Assembly (NCBI RefSeq): GCF_027887165.1
Contig: NC_077228.1
Span: 181,261,525 to 181,325,524, forward strand
DNA from: Monodelphis domestica
Taxonomy: Eukaryota; Chordata; Mammalia; Didelphimorphia; Didelphidae
DNA: 64,000 bases
Reading direction: 5' to 3'
Position numbers and translations under genes: made by a program. Positions within the stretch are counted from its first letter, which is position 1; each line of letters opens with the position of its first letter. The notes beneath the pieces are model-generated. The model was not told where the DNA came from and ran no database searches. It saw nothing but the letters and a program-made list of their open reading frames with translations. Below, piece by piece: positions 37,301 to 52,300 of the stretch.

Positions 37301-40300
37301 AACTGAGCCACAGACTGGGAAGAAAATTTTCCAAGATTTTCCATTTGTGAAATGGGGAAAAGGAATCTTAAGAAATGACTCTAGCCGCCATGTGCATTTT
37401 AGGATAGCCTGAATTCCCAGTGCTGGATTTAGTATGGGGGAACCTTTAGAAGCCCCTTATGAAAGCAGAGGGTTGCCTGGTCCATGCCTTTCTCACCTGG
37501 CATCCCATGGTCCCGTCCTCTCTGCAGGTTGATGGAGGCCAAGTCAAATCCATGGATCTTTTGAGTTGGCTGGAAAAGTTTGTTTCTCAGCTCGCTGGTT
37601 ATCATATTGTCTTGAGTCAACATCTTGGACGGCTTGGCCAGCATACCTCGAACAAAAGGGTCAATTCCACCTGTAATAATATAGCCAGAGATGTGACCTT
37701 CCCTGAACTGTACGACACCGAACTCCAAGGAAAACAAGCAATCTAAGCAGGAAGAAAGGAATCTTCTCACTTTGTCCTGGTGATGGTATTATTATGAATT
37801 GAGCACATCTATTTGACCTCTGCTCATTTTGACCAGCAGATAGCCCAAGTGACCTCCTTCTCCATTATTAACTGCCTTGAGTCACTACCTCATCATTAGA
37901 AATGTGGGATAAGGGAATAGAACCCTTAACTGTGGTCCTAGAGGAACACTTTGAACCCTAGGAATGATTCTTGATATACTACCAGAGGCAGAGTGGCCTA
38001 GAGAGCATCCTAGTCTTAGAATTGGAATGATCTCGGGTCAAGTCCTGTCCCTGACAATAACTTTGGGACAGTGAGCAAGTCACTCCTTGACTCTTTGCTT
38101 CCTCCTCTGTAAAATGATGGCCTTGTACTAGAGAACCTTTAAGGTTCATTTTTTTCTCCATGTCTGTGATCCTAAGAGTCTATGACTTCATTCTGGTGAT
38201 AAGGGAAGAGAGAAAGCGAGAGGTGGACTTATTCTTTCTAAATGGATAATGGAGACTCAGAGCTACTTTCCATGCCCTCTTAAAGGTATTTCCAAGTCTT
38301 AGGATTATTGTCATAGAATCATGGAATAGGAGATCTAAGAGAGACTTTAGAGATCTTCTAATCTAATAAGAGGTGCAGTGGATATAGTGGAAGACTTGGA
38401 GTCAGGAAGACCTAAGTTCAAATCTAGTCTCAGACACTTATCATGTGATCTGGCAAATAATTATACCATGTGCCTCAGTTTCCTCGTTTGTAAAAAAATT
38501 TATAATTTGTCTCAGTTTCCTCATTTGTAAAAAAATGGAGAAAGAAATGGTAAACTATTCCAGGATCTTGGTCAAGAAACCTCCAAATGGGGTCATGGAG
38601 AGTTGAATGTGACTGAAAAGATTGAACAACAACAATCCAATGCCCCCATTTTATGGAGAGGGAATTTGTGAGGGAAAGTACCTTAAAAAAAGAATACGAC
38701 AAGAGCAACTGGGTGGCTCAGTGGATTGAGAGCCAGACTTAGAGAAGGGAGGTTCTGGGTTAAAATATCAGATACTTCCTAGTTGTGTGATCTGGGCAAA
38801 TCACTTAATCCCCATTGCCTAGTCCTTACCACTTTTCTGCCTTGGAACCAATACACAGTATTGATTCTAAGATGGAAGGTGAGGGTTTAAATTTTAAAAA
38901 AATAAGGTGAAAGGTAAGGGATTAAAAAAAAAAGAATATGACAAATACTAAATTTAGTGTTTCCCTAAGGTGATTTGGCCATCATTGAGGCTTTCAATTA
39001 ATGGAACCATAAATGCTGGTCTGAGGCTGCAGACAACCCCTGGATGAAGGTGATTTAGGAAGAATTGGGAATAAAAAAAATAATAGTATCTCACACTGTG
39101 TTTTAAGGTTTGTAAAGTTTATATACATTTGATTCCCTACAACAACCCTGCAAAGGATCTACAATAGATATTTCTGTCCCTCTTTTACAGATGAGGAAAC
39201 TGAGGCTTAGAGTAGTAAAGGGACTTGCCTACAGGCACACAGCTTGGAAATGTCAGAGGCAGAATGTAAAACCAAGTCTTCCTGTCTTCAAACCTAGCAC
39301 TCAAAACACTCTACAAAGCAAAACTGACTATCTGCTGAAAATTGCCTCAAAAATACATTTCTGGATTTGTAAGTAATTTCATATTTGGTATCTCAGAAGG
39401 GAAAAATATCACTAGTGCTGAATTTTGATCATGGAAAGGCGTTCTATCATTTGGATTCTGTGTGATACAGTTTGTGAAACACTGAATGAAACGCTGTCCA
39501 TGGAATCTTCGTGGAGTGCTCAGAGAAGCCTGGGACTTGTCAAAAAGGGCAAACCAAGATAAGAACCCTTGAGACACCCTCTCAGTGCTGGGAGTGAGCA
39601 GCCAGCCTGGTGAAAGTTAGAGCAAGCAGGAGAGAGCAGCCACAGAGGAGTGGGAGTGGCAGGGAGAGTAGTCCTGGTGGGCACTCACCGTCTTTGGCTA
39701 TCCTCCAGGTATTGAAGAAGAGAGTACTCAGGGGAAGAGATGGCTCAGAGCCCCAGGGCTCGTAATGCTCATCTAGTCGGTGGATAACAGACGGGACCTC
39801 AGTATGACCGAACCGAAGGCCAAAGGTGAAGACATTGGCAATGCGGGGATCCTCTGATTCGTTATAGCCCTGGTACTTGGGAATCTCCTTTTCGAGCTCC
39901 TTTCCCAGCACTAAAGGCAGGTAATGGTTATAGGTGATAACCTGGGAGAAACGGGTCAAGGAGAACAGGTGATGGAGGGCTGAGACCATTAGGTCAGAGA
40001 GAGGAAATCTTTGGCTAAGCTACTTAAACAGTTGATCTCTGAGGCTTGCAAAGCACTTTAGACCCATGACCATCTTTCATTACCCACAACAAACCCACAA
40101 AGGATCTACTATAGTTATTGTTGTCTCTATTTTACAAACAAGGAAACTAAGGCTCAGAGCAGTTGGTGTTGGGGAGCAGAAATGATCTGAATGAGAGAAG
40201 GCAGTCATTTTCTGTTTCCATGGAAGAAAAGACAAAATGACTGGATTTTCCATAGGATGATAGAAAGGCAACATGATGTAGTGACTAGAGTGTCAGCCTC

Positions 40301-43300
40301 AAAGCCAAGAGCCGTGGGTTCAAATCCTGCCACTGACACATACTAGTTTTTGGACTTTGGGCCACTCACCTCACCCTTTATTCCTCTGGGCAAAACTAAG
40401 ACTATAAGTTTTTAGTTAATTAATTAATTTAAAAAATATTTTATTTTATTTAATTAATCAATTTAGAATATTTTTCTATGGTTACAAGATTCATGTTCTT
40501 TCCCTCCTCTTCCCCCAACTTCCCTCCCATAGCCAACTTACTTGTGTCATTGAACAAGACCCATTTCCATAAGACTATAAGTTTTAGGGAAAGTGTAGAC
40601 CTCTATTGTTAGAAGGAATTTCTTCTACCAGTGAACCTACTAGCTGGGTCTCTAAGTCTATCCCACGTTGAGAGAATATTTGAGTTGGATGAAGCCTCAA
40701 GAGAGCAGACCAATCCAAATCCCTGCCTTCAAGGTGCTCATATTCCATTTGGTGGGAAGTGATGGTTGGTGGTGGGAGATACACATGTAAACAGATAGGT
40801 CTGTGGTTGTTTAGTCATATTTTAGTCATGTGTGACTCTTGGTGACTCCTTTTGGTGTTTTCTTGGCAAAGATACTATAAGTGGTTTTCCATTTCCTTCT
40901 TTGGTTTATTTTACAGATGAGGAAACTGAGGCTAACAGTAAAATGACTTGTCCAGGGTCACATAGCGTCTGAAGCTGCATTTAAACTTAGGTAGAAGAGT
41001 CCTTCTGACTCTAACCCTGAAACTCTATCCATTGCTCCACCAAGCTGCTCAAAACGGATAGGTATATATATAAAAATTTGAGGGTGGAGAGAAGCTACTG
41101 ACTAAGGCTTTCACGAAAGGCTTCCGGTTTGAGATGGCATGTAAATTAGGAATAATCGTATTGTGGATATTAACACTCCCATTTGGTAGGAGATGAAGCA
41201 AGTCCAGAGAGGTTAGGGATCTCATAGCTGGTAAGTAGCAGAGATGGGAAAAACTTGAGTGATAGGAGCATAGACATGATTCTGGGATGTTACAAATCCA
41301 CTGTTTTATTTGAGACTAGAAAGCTGAATGATCAAAGAGGAGATGGAGTAGTGGCAAAAGAAGAAATAAAGAAACGAGATCATTACTGTTGTTGTTGTTT
41401 AGTCCTTTCTACCTCTCTGTGATCCCGTTTGGTGTTTTCTTGGAAAAGATACTGGAATGGTTTACCATGTCCTTCTCCAGGTCATTTTACAGATGTGGAA
41501 ACTGAGGCAAACAGGGTTAAGTGACTTACCCAGGGTCACACAGCTAGAAAGTGTCTGATGTTAGAAAGGAATGAGGTAGGGAAGGGAAAGATTAGAAAGG
41601 AAATGGAGGTAAAGAAAATAGGAGGAAGGGATATGATGTGGAATCAAGAAAAGTATGTGGACACAGAAACTAGAACAAAAGGGAAAATGAATGCATTTGC
41701 ATCTGACGGAGGCATGGCTTGATCCAGTTATTCTGGAAAGCAGCTGGGAACAAAGTCTGAAATGTCACCCAATCACGCCTACCTTTGGACCCAGTGATAG
41801 CACTACTAGGTGAAGAGCTCAAAGAAAGAAGAAAAAAGGATCTATATGGACAAAATTATTTATAGCAGCTCTTTGTGTCATGGCAAAGACCTAGAAATGA
41901 AGAGGATGCCTGCTGGGGAATGGAATGTATTTGTTATTATGCTCTAAGAAGTGACAAAAGGGGTGACTTTAGAGAAACCTGGGAAGGTTTACAGGAACTG
42001 CAAAGAGTGAAGTGAGCAGAACCAAGAGGAAATGGGTATAATAACACTAATAGCATAGATATTAATTATAATTTATAAACATATAATTACAATTTTTTGA
42101 AACCCTTACCTTCTGTCTTAGAATCAATACTGTTTATTGGTTCCAAGACAGAAGAGTAATAAGGGCTAGGCAATGAAGGTTAAGTGACTTGGTTAAGGAT
42201 CATATAGCTAGGAAGTGTCTAATGTTAGAAAGGAATGAGGTAGGGAAGGGAAAGATAGAAAGGAAATAGAGGCTTTGAACCTCAGATTTCAGATCTGAAC
42301 CCAGGACCTCCCATCTCTAGACCTGGCTCTCAATCCACAGAGTCACCCAGCTGCCCCCTAAAATATAAAAAAAAAATAACTTTGAAAAACTCAAGAACCC
42401 TGATCAGTGCAATCACCAGCTATGATTCCAAAGGACCAGTGATGAACCATACTACCCACGTGATGGATTCAAGATTCAGGATAAGATATATGTTTTAGAC
42501 ATAGCCAATATAGGAATTGACTGTGTATATTTCTTTCAAGGGTTTTGGTTTTTCTTTTCTTTTCTCTTCCCTCCCCCCCCCCCCCCCCAAGGGGTGTGTA
42601 GGAAGAAGAGAAAATAAATGCTTGCTAATTGAAAATAAATAAATAAAATAAAATTGCATTTTTAAAAATGTAATTTAAAATGTAAATATAAATGTAAATG
42701 TAAAATTAAAAAAGACTGTAGCCAAGCAGATGTGAAAATACAATCTCCTTCCCTACCTGTATTATTGCACCCACAATTTTCCGGCTTTCCTGGTAGAGTT
42801 TTTCTGCATTCCAATGGGGATTGATCTCCTTCAGCTCCTTGGCCAATCGGTTGTGTTCCCGAATAAAAAGTGTATGGGTGACTGCTAGTAAAGACTGTTC
42901 ATTGGCCCGGGAATCACCTGGAGAAATCAAGGAAATTTTTGGATACCCAGAGTAGTCCCAGGTCCCAGGTCTAAGAAGTTGAGAGGGGATACAGGGAAGA
43001 GAAAGGGAACAACCTCAGCCTCTAGGTTCCTTATCCCATATGACTTGTTTCCAGCTCATTCCTATTAGAATATAAGTTTCTTGAGGAACTTAGGGAACAT
43101 CTCTTCAATTCAATTTCATTTCATTTGTTTTATATATTAAGTATTCTTGGCAATGGGGGATATGAAGACAAAAACAGAACACTCACTGTCTTCAAGGAGA
43201 TTACCTTCTAGTGAGGAGAGGGGAATATATATATATATATATATATTATATATTATATATAAAACCTGAACACAGATAAGCAATCACAAAAATAATTTCA

Positions 43301-46300
43301 AGATAAGAGAAAGAAGGAACTGATGAACAAAAACAATGCAAAATAGGAAGTAGCTGGGTAACTCCGTGGATAGAGAGCAAGGCCTACAGTTGGGAGGTCC
43401 TGGGTTCAAATTTGGCCTCTGACAACTCTGAGACCCTGTATAATGTAGGAAAAAGAAACCCTGCTGTTTGGATAAGCAGCAGCTGGCTGAGGAGGAGTGG
43501 AGAGTGAGCAAAAGGAATTCTAGGAAAAAGAACTGAGAGCTGAGAGAATTCTGGGCAATGGTTTACTTCCAGCCTTGGAAGAAAACTGACAGGAGCGTTT
43601 TCATGAGGGTGAGAGAAATATCTGAAGCTGTAGGAAGAGAAAGAACCTGATTTTCTTCTTGTAGTCTACCTGTCTCCAGTTAGAAATCTTCACAACCTCT
43701 CTTCGATTGTCTACTGCTACTCAAAACTGACAAGAAGTCCAGTTGAACTCTGCGGCAGAGCCAATCTGCACTCTCCCTTTTGGGTCTCCCCCTTTTTGTT
43801 TTTAATTGGCTAGATTTATAGAGATATTACTTTAAGATAGTGTCGTGTAAGAAAATAAGAAACAGGGTGTTGGAAAAAAGGTTTGAGGCACAAAGCCTCT
43901 GGCCAAGGACCTTTGAAAACCAACTACTGTGAAATATAGCTATTAGGGCATCCCTATCCCTCCATCCTACTGCTTTGTCCCTCCGACTCCTTTGTTTCCC
44001 ATCTCTTCAAATAAATCTCAGTTTATGTCAGTTTGAGTTTGGTTGGGGTTTTCATGAGAAGATAGAGGTTGGGGGAATAGTGAACAAGACCAAAGTACGT
44101 CTTGTTTCATCTGTGACAAGCAGAGATTCAGCTTGCCACTGAGTTTTATTGGGAAGGGCTCCGTAACAAAAACCCTCGCCTTTGAAAGGACTGTCTGGGA
44201 TTCAACATCTTTCCCAGCAGCTGAGCCCACTTTCAAGGCTCAAGGATACAGTTTGTGGTATATCCCTGGGGAGAGATGTAGACAGATTCCTCCTGTCTCT
44301 CTCTGAGTAACCCAAAGCTCTAAGGTCAGCCAAACTTGAGGAAGAAGAGACACAACCATCTTTCCTCAGACCTTTCAGCTTTCCTTCACATCTCCCTTTC
44401 AGCCTTTCACTGGAGAAACACATCCATCCAGTGGATTAAACCTGTTCATCCCTCTCCATTAGTAAGAGAGGAGAGTCCCCATTTTCCTCCTCCTTTTCAC
44501 CTGGGCAATCACTTAGCCCCCATTGCTCAGCCCTTATCACTCTTCTGCCTTAGAATCAGGTAAAGGTTTAAAAAGTAATGCAAAATAACTTCAAGATAAA
44601 AGAAAGAAGGGCCCAGTGAACAAAAATAATACAAAGTAATTTCAAGATAATAGGAAGAAGGGACGAATGAAAATAAAAGGGGAATGGAGGTAGCACCTGG
44701 CTTTTTCTTTGAAGGAAGGAAATATACATTTATTAATCCCTATTATTTTATTACATATACATATATGCATTTATTAATGCCAGGTACTGTGCTAGGTGCT
44801 ATTTCAAATATCTGACTTCATCCTCACAATATTTTACAGTGAAGGAAACTGAGGCAGGTAGCAGTTAAGCAACCTGCCCAGTTCATCCAGCTAGTAAGTG
44901 TGTGGGACCTGATTTAAACTCAGGTCTTTCTAACTCAAGACCTAAAGCTCTCTCCATCTTGATGCTTCTAAAGGCACTGAAAGGACCTTGTAAGAGACAG
45001 GTGAAAAGGGAGAGCACTTCACCTGTGCAGATGTCATTTCCCTTTTTTTTTCAGCTGTTTTTCAGCCATATCTGACTCTTTGTAACTCTATTTGGGGTTT
45101 TCTTGGCCAATGGGAGTAGAGAGTGCTTGGGAGAGAATAATGTGAAATATGAGTGATTATAAAGGTAATTGGGACCCAGGTGGCAGAAGACTACCTATGA
45201 GACCACAGATTTTGTAGTTTATTCTAGAGGAAATAGGGAGCCCCTGAGCATTGTTGAGTACAAGAGTGATGTGGTCATACCTATATTTTAGAAATATTAC
45301 TTGGGCAACTACAAGGAGGATAGATTGGAAAGGAGAGAGACTAGGAGCATGGAGACCATTTAGGAGGCTATAGTGCTGGTGAGAGCTCATTTTCTTCTTC
45401 TCTTCTTCACTTCTAACCCCATAATAACATGTGCAGTAAGTACTTCAGACATCCCATTGGCTGATCCAGAGGGAACCTTTGAGGTAGGTCTCATCTCTGC
45501 TTTTTTCAGCCTTCTTCCCTGAACATCTCTGCTCTTCTAGACTCTCTCAATGAGATGCTTTCCCAGGTTTTATCTGGGGCTCTTTAGGCAATTGTTAATC
45601 TTTTCTATCACTTCCAGATGAGAAGTGGGCAGCATGGTCTACAAAGGTACTGTGGTAGAACAGAGAGATCATGGGTCAGTAAGACCTGCTACAGATACAA
45701 GCTGTGATATTTTGAGCAAATCCCTCAAATGCCTCAGTTTTCTCATCTGCAAATTTTTGTTGTTATTCACTTGTGTCTCTTTATGACCCCATTGGGGTCT
45801 TTCTTGGCAAAGATACTCTAGTGCTTTGCCATTTCCTTCTCCAGCTCATTTTGAAAATGAGGAAACTGAGGAAAACTGGATTAAGTGGCTTGCCCAGAGT
45901 CACACAGCTAGTTAAGTGTCTGGAGGCTAGAATTAAACTCATGTCCTTCTGACTGCAGGTCCAATGCTCTCTCTGCTGTGCCACCTAGCTGCCCATCTAC
46001 AAATAGGGAATTAGATTCGACAAACTTGTTTCCTTGGAAGATCTGATTAATGGATAGATCTTAAGTTCCCTTCTAACTCCAGTTCTATTATCCTATGACT
46101 ATCCAAATGGTCAACTGAGCATTTGTCCAGTGCCTGTGGGCTAATCTGCCCTGTACACCCCCCCCCCCCATCTAGGGTGAGAGGATAACAGTAGGGGCTT
46201 TTCTCCTGCTAAAAATTGCCTTGTGGCATCATGGGAATTTTCCTGGTCTGCTTTATGGATGATAGATGGCCCCATTTCTTGACCTTGCATCTTCTCTTCC

Positions 46301-49300
46301 AATGTCCTCCCCCTCCTTTCCCTTGGCCCTCATTCTCTGCTTCTCAGTAGGTGCAGCAGACCATATGTCCCAGATTTTCCATGACAGTCACAGTTTCAAG
46401 AAAAGAAAGCATACCTTTAGTGGGGTTTTGCAAAAGGAATTTTGTCAGATGATGGGCCCCGATTTTTGGTTTGGAAAACATGAGAACTATGCCAATAGGA
46501 CTTACCAGCCAGGAAGCAGGGCACCCCAGCGGTACTATTGATGAATTCACAAGGACTGGGCTTTTTGTTGTCAAAAGGCAGGAATGCCAATCCGTTGTCC
46601 GAGAACTCCTCATTGACTGCCATGAGGCCCAGGGGGCTGCTCATGTTCCGGAGTTTGTTGGCAAGAAGTGGCTCAGGCCCATAGACCATGCTGGCATCCA
46701 GGAAAGAAGTCAGGGCATTGATTTGCTCTCGGGTCATCGAACTGAAAGGGTCCGTAGGGCAGACGAAGCCAGCCCGGAAGAAGGGCATGCAGGGTCCTTG
46801 ATTCTTCAACTTGGGATCGCCAGGTGGGAACTAACACAGAAACAGGAAGTATCTTGGCAAGATTGGCAAGACTGGTCCCATCCCGTCCCATCAGCAGCCC
46901 TCATGTCCAGGGATAGACATGGCAGAGGGTGTGGGTTTTGGATATTCTTATCTGTGTACATGTTGTTGGGGCCTCCCCTGAGAAAAAGCTCCTTGAGCTT
47001 ACATTTTGGCTTCCTGGTGCCTAGTACATACAAGGTCGGTACTATGGCACTATGGTCTAATTTAGCTCATTTAGGAACTTTTCTCATAAGAGCATGTGAA
47101 CTAAACCCTGATGTGTGCAATTTCCATTAGCAGCCCCACATAGACAATGGTGAAATGGGTTGATGTGTGGTCGGGAGCTCTTTTTTCCTCTAGTTTTCCA
47201 TTTTTCATTTTAAGGGATGACTATCTGGGAGGAGGCAAGGTGATCTGCTAGAAAGTGAAGTTGATATAAAACCAAAAGATATCAGCAAAATGTTTGAAAA
47301 TTCCCTAGAATTTGAGGTTGTGCCTGTAGGGAGAGCTGATGATGACTGGGGCACAGGAGTCCCCAGTTTTTTATATGGAGGAGCTACTTTTTACAGGGGG
47401 AAGGGAAAATGTGGTATAGCAGAAAAAAATTTTGGTTTTCAAGTCAAAAGACCCCAGAATTCAAATAATAGATTTTTAATCTTATTAGCTGTGGGACCTT
47501 AGGCACATCATTTCCCCTCTCTTGGCTTCAGGGTCTACCTCTATAATGTATAAGTAGAAATTTTGTATCCTTTGGACTTCATCTTCCAGCATTCTTCCCT
47601 CGTCCCAAAATTCCCTTTTCCCTTTTGTATATGTGTCTTTAGGTTGTTTGTATATAGTTGGTGTGGTTCCTCACTCTGGCTCTCTTTTCCATGTGGGAGG
47701 CTGGTGAGCTCTATCTGTTTCTCTAGCCTTTTACTTTCCTTTTGCTTCAAGTTAAATATTACTAAATATTATTAAATATAATACAATATTTTTATATTTA
47801 CTATATATTAAAAAGATATATTTACTATATTAATTTTTAAAATTTACAATAAGATGAAGTCACACAAGTTTACTTTTGTCATTTAGCCATGTCACACTCT
47901 CTCTAATGCACCACATAGTTAACCATATGTAAATAGAAGTCATTATTATTATTATATGATCATCATCATCGATTTCCTTCCTACACTGTGGTACTTAGTA
48001 CTGCAGATGGGATGTAAGACAAAGTGCAGCAGGACCATTATTAACTCCTTACTCTTGGCAGGGCTAGATAATCGTTTTTTTTTCTTTTCTATTTTTAAAC
48101 TCTTGCCTTCTGGTTTCGAATCAATGCTAAGCATCTATTCCAAAGCAGAAGACACTAAGGAAGTCTAGGAAGCCTTTGAGGCCAGATTTAAACCCAGGAT
48201 CTTCCATTTCCAGAACTGGCTGTCTATCTACTGAGCCACCTGGTGATCCCCAATTATACTCCTTTTGTTGCATGTTTGATTGAAGAGACCTCCCTCCCTA
48301 CTCCTGCTCTTCTCTGAACATACCCCATTAAATATCTCCTGAGAGGTCCTGCTCTACTCTTTGTACACCTCCTGCTAAACAGCTGCTCCATACCCAAGTT
48401 TTGTGGGCCTGAAATTGCATTACCAAAGGTCATTCCAACGCCAAGAAGGAAGATGGTCAAAGACCACACCACGACATGACGGGAGTGGGAGGCTGGGGTT
48501 GGGATGGTGGTGGTGGTGGTAATCCCACCAGGAGCCTACCATGATGGGGAAACAGTTGTCTTCTTGAATGCAGTGTTCATCGCATTGCTTTCTGCTGTGC
48601 TCATTAAGTATGAGCTCAGTATCTGGGGCAAAGTCGAGGTCGTGGTCCACCCACTGTCCCCACTGCATTAACATCAATGATCCCGATGGGTCAGGTTCAT
48701 CAGGTTTATTCAAGTAGCCGGCTATCTGATTGGACACATCTCGGACCTAGGAGAAGAGTGAGATGAGAGGAAGGGAGTGATCTGGTGTTTGGAATGCACG
48801 AAAGAGAGGAGAACTCGGCTGCTCTGGAACTGGGCACGTTGTTCTTGAAGTGTCAGAGATATGGTGGACTCTGAGTGAGGGGAAAGCTGTGCCCCAAAGG
48901 CTGCCAGCTCTTCAGATAAAGCACATCAAATCTCAGGAAAACAACCGCTAATGAATTTGGGGTGCAGGGTTAGGATGAGCGAGATCAGGAAGGGACGGAG
49001 AGGCGCTGTGCCATGACGATGGAACATAGAGCATTCTGGCTGTGCCCAGCTGAGTATCTGTTTCTTCCTGGCTTAGCTTAGGATATGGTTGTGGACTTTG
49101 CTTCCACCTACTGGGCTTTAGAAAAACTTAATCGAGAATCAAGTAAAAATGGCAGTCATTTACTCAATCTCAACAACCTTCTACAGTTCTGACTCTTCTC
49201 TCTTCGGTTCTCTGTCTCTTTTTTCTTATTTCTCTATGTGTGATAGTGAATTCTCTTCCTTACCAGTGGGAGAGGGAAGCCATTTCTCTTGACCCCAGGA

Positions 49301-52300
49301 GTCCACCCGTAGGGCTGAGAAATCCCATCTTCATATTCTGCAGGCAGCCATCGGGCGAGTGCTCTGTTTGATGAGCCCAGTGTGGGATCCCGTCTGAGAG
49401 GGAGAAAAAAACAGGGCTTTACCTCCATCCAGGTCCTAGTAGCCTTGGATAGGTCTGTTATGTATTAGAGGAGAATGGGTAGTGGTAGGGGGCCTAGGAG
49501 GTGTTTTAAGTATGGACTTTTATGAGGAATAGCAATTCCCAGAGTTATATATGGAACTTTTTGTGTCTGAGGCAAATGGAAGTGGAAATGATTGTGGAGA
49601 GGTTCAAATCTGGTCTCAGACACTTCCCAGCTGTGTGACTCTGGGCAAGTCACTTGACCTCCATTGCCCAGCCCTTACCACTCTTCTGTCTTGTAACAAA
49701 TACACAGTATTGATTCTAGGACAGAAGGTAAAGGTTAAAAAATAAAAAGAATCATGGTACAAAAACAGAGCTGGAAGGGACCTTGGAGTCCACCTGGTTC
49801 AACCTCCTCATTTTATAGTCCTAGAGAAGTCAAGTAGGTTGCCCAAGTCACACAAGTGGTAAATGGCAGAGTCAAGATTTGAATTCAGATTCTTTGATTC
49901 CAAATCCTGCCCTCTTTGTGTGGCACCATGCTGACTGCTCTTTCCAATTTTCCTGGCTATGGGAGGGAGGGAACGACCCCTGAATGGTGGGTACCAGAAG
50001 GAATGAGCCCTGCAAGGCAGAAGGAGTGGGTCCCTGGAAAGTTCTCTATGTTCCCTCTAAATTTTCTGCCTTGGGACACCACTCTGGTGACCTTCTCTTA
50101 GTTATGATATGGCAATAAAAACTTGGACTGTAGGGAATTGTTAATTGTGGGGGAAATTTAGAATGTGAGTCCTGACCCTGGTTTACTAGGAATGTGATCT
50201 GGGGTAAGTCACTTCACCTAGAGGACATGGCATCTTGATTGTTCATCACATACTATGTACTATTACCTACTATCTCACTTGGGAGGAAGTGTGGAAGAGA
50301 AAAGAATGATGAATGTAGAGTCACAGGACCCGAGTTGGAATCCTGCCTCTGCCACTGAGCTGTGAGCAAGTTGATTAGCCTTTCTGGGTCTTAGCTTTCT
50401 CATCTGTTAAGTGAGGAGTTGGACTTAATGACCTCTAAGGTGTCTGCCAATCCTAGATCTGAAAGCCTCTGGTTGACAACGGATGAGGAATTTTTTGTAG
50501 CAAAGTAACATACATCAAGTTTCTACAAAGATGTGGAGGGGTCACAGTATATTTTGGTAGAGGATGCATCCACAATCAAACCAGGAATTTTTTTTTGTTT
50601 GTTCAAATCCCCTCCCCCCCTTTTAAAAAACTCTTACCTTCTGTCTTGGAATCAATACTAAGTATTAGTTCCAAGGTAGAAGAGTAGTAAGGGCTAGGCA
50701 ATGGATGTGACTTTTGCCCAGGGTCACACAGCTAGGATGTATCTGAGGATAGATTTGAACCCAGGAATTTCTGACTCCAAATCTGTCTCTCTATCCAGCC
50801 AAGTCACCTAGCTGCCCCTAAATGTGTGAGCTTTAAAGATAGCATTGAAATGTCACAGATGAATGTTATGAGAGTTATGAGAGTCTTCCAGGAGCCTGTC
50901 CAGTTGATAACTACCACCCACCCCCTCCAAGGGAAAGAAAAATTCCTCCATGTCAGTCAGAATCAGTTATGCTGGTTATGAGTGGTTTAGTACTCATGTC
51001 ATTGTGATGCCTTATTTAATGGGATTACTTAGAGTGACTGAAATTTAAATGCCACTGAGATAATGACTCATTAAAGAATTTTAGGTATGTCACAATTTAT
51101 GGGCTTCCCCTAAAGAACTGCAAGATGAGGTACTGCTAAAGGTTGTGATATGCTAGTATGATTAAAGAAAATACCATCTGGTGAACGTAGACATGATGTC
51201 TAAGTACGCCAGCATAGTAGGTCTTATGTAACATTAAGTAATAAATTGGTTAGGATGCTCATGTGTTACGTGATTTCTAAACACTTCGTGTTTTTAGTAA
51301 TATAGGAGTATAATGTATGTCTTTACTTGTTAGGGTTATATAAATCCATGTATGTAGTTATTATTGAATGTGATTAAATGTAATTATGTAAAATATGAAT
51401 GTAACATTAAGGGCCATATGGTCCCTGGTTGGAAGGTGGAGGGAGCAATGGCAGCCAAGTGGATGATGTGAAAGGGTAGCCTAGGTATCTTTCTGCTTCA
51501 GAGAGGAAAACCTTTCCCAGGGGTACCCACACACCTATTGTTACATTCTCCAGTGATGGTTCTGTATTTGCTGTTCCAGTCACACTTCACTGGTCGAGTC
51601 ACCTTGTTACAGCCCACCTCCTCAGAAAGCAGATTCAAGTCCAAACTGGGGGCTATAATTGAAAAAGACCATTTTAGAAGCTCGGAGGTTTTGCCCCTCT
51701 TTCCAGTTTAAGATTGGGCTATGGTACTGTTAGACTATCGTCTACAATTTCTCAAACCAGCATAATGTGGTGTGTTGATAAATATTTAACAGCTAGCTCT
51801 CTAGGAGGAAAAAAAAAGGCATACCTAAATACACTTCTCAATTTAATCTGGGTTATCAACATTTCCTCCATCAACCTCTTAAATCTAGGTGATCAACAAA
51901 GCAATAAATCAAACCCTATTTTGTAACAATCAGCGGTCAAGCTGGTTTGAGCTGGCTCCAGCACACCCCTGCCCTATCCCTCCTAGAAAGGAGATATTCC
52001 TGAGACCTGCCAATTTCCTGGCAGATCCCATCTATTCTTTTTGTTTTCTTTTAATCCTTCCCTTCCATCTTGGAATCCATATTAAGTATCAGTTTCAAGG
52101 CAGAAGAGTGGTAAGGGCTAAGTAATTGGGGTTAAGCGACTTGCCCAGGGTCACCCAGCTAGGAAGTATCTGAGGCCAGATTCGAACCCGGGAATGAGGT
52201 CTGGCATTCTATCCAGGGAGCCACTTAGCTCTCTTCTTAAGTGGACTGGCTTCCCCTTGCCTCTTCCACCATATGGACTCTGAGCCTAACCTGTTATGAT

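Larger units (their letters stand above)
41710..42715 (+). mobile_element. Older L1 3' end (interrupted by SINE)
   Basis: + orientation: gatccagttattctggaaag, aaaattatttatagcagctc, gaaacctgggaaggtttaca, agtgaagtgagcagaacc, then 3'UTR to an A-rich tail at 42640-42715. Lies in LPO intron 8 just short of exon 8. The SINE at about 42090-42360 splits it. Confidence 0.75.

Noticed and set aside
46471-47130. 219-codon open frame on the + strand
   Set aside because: It is the antisense of LPO coding exon 7 plus intron; no family resemblance.
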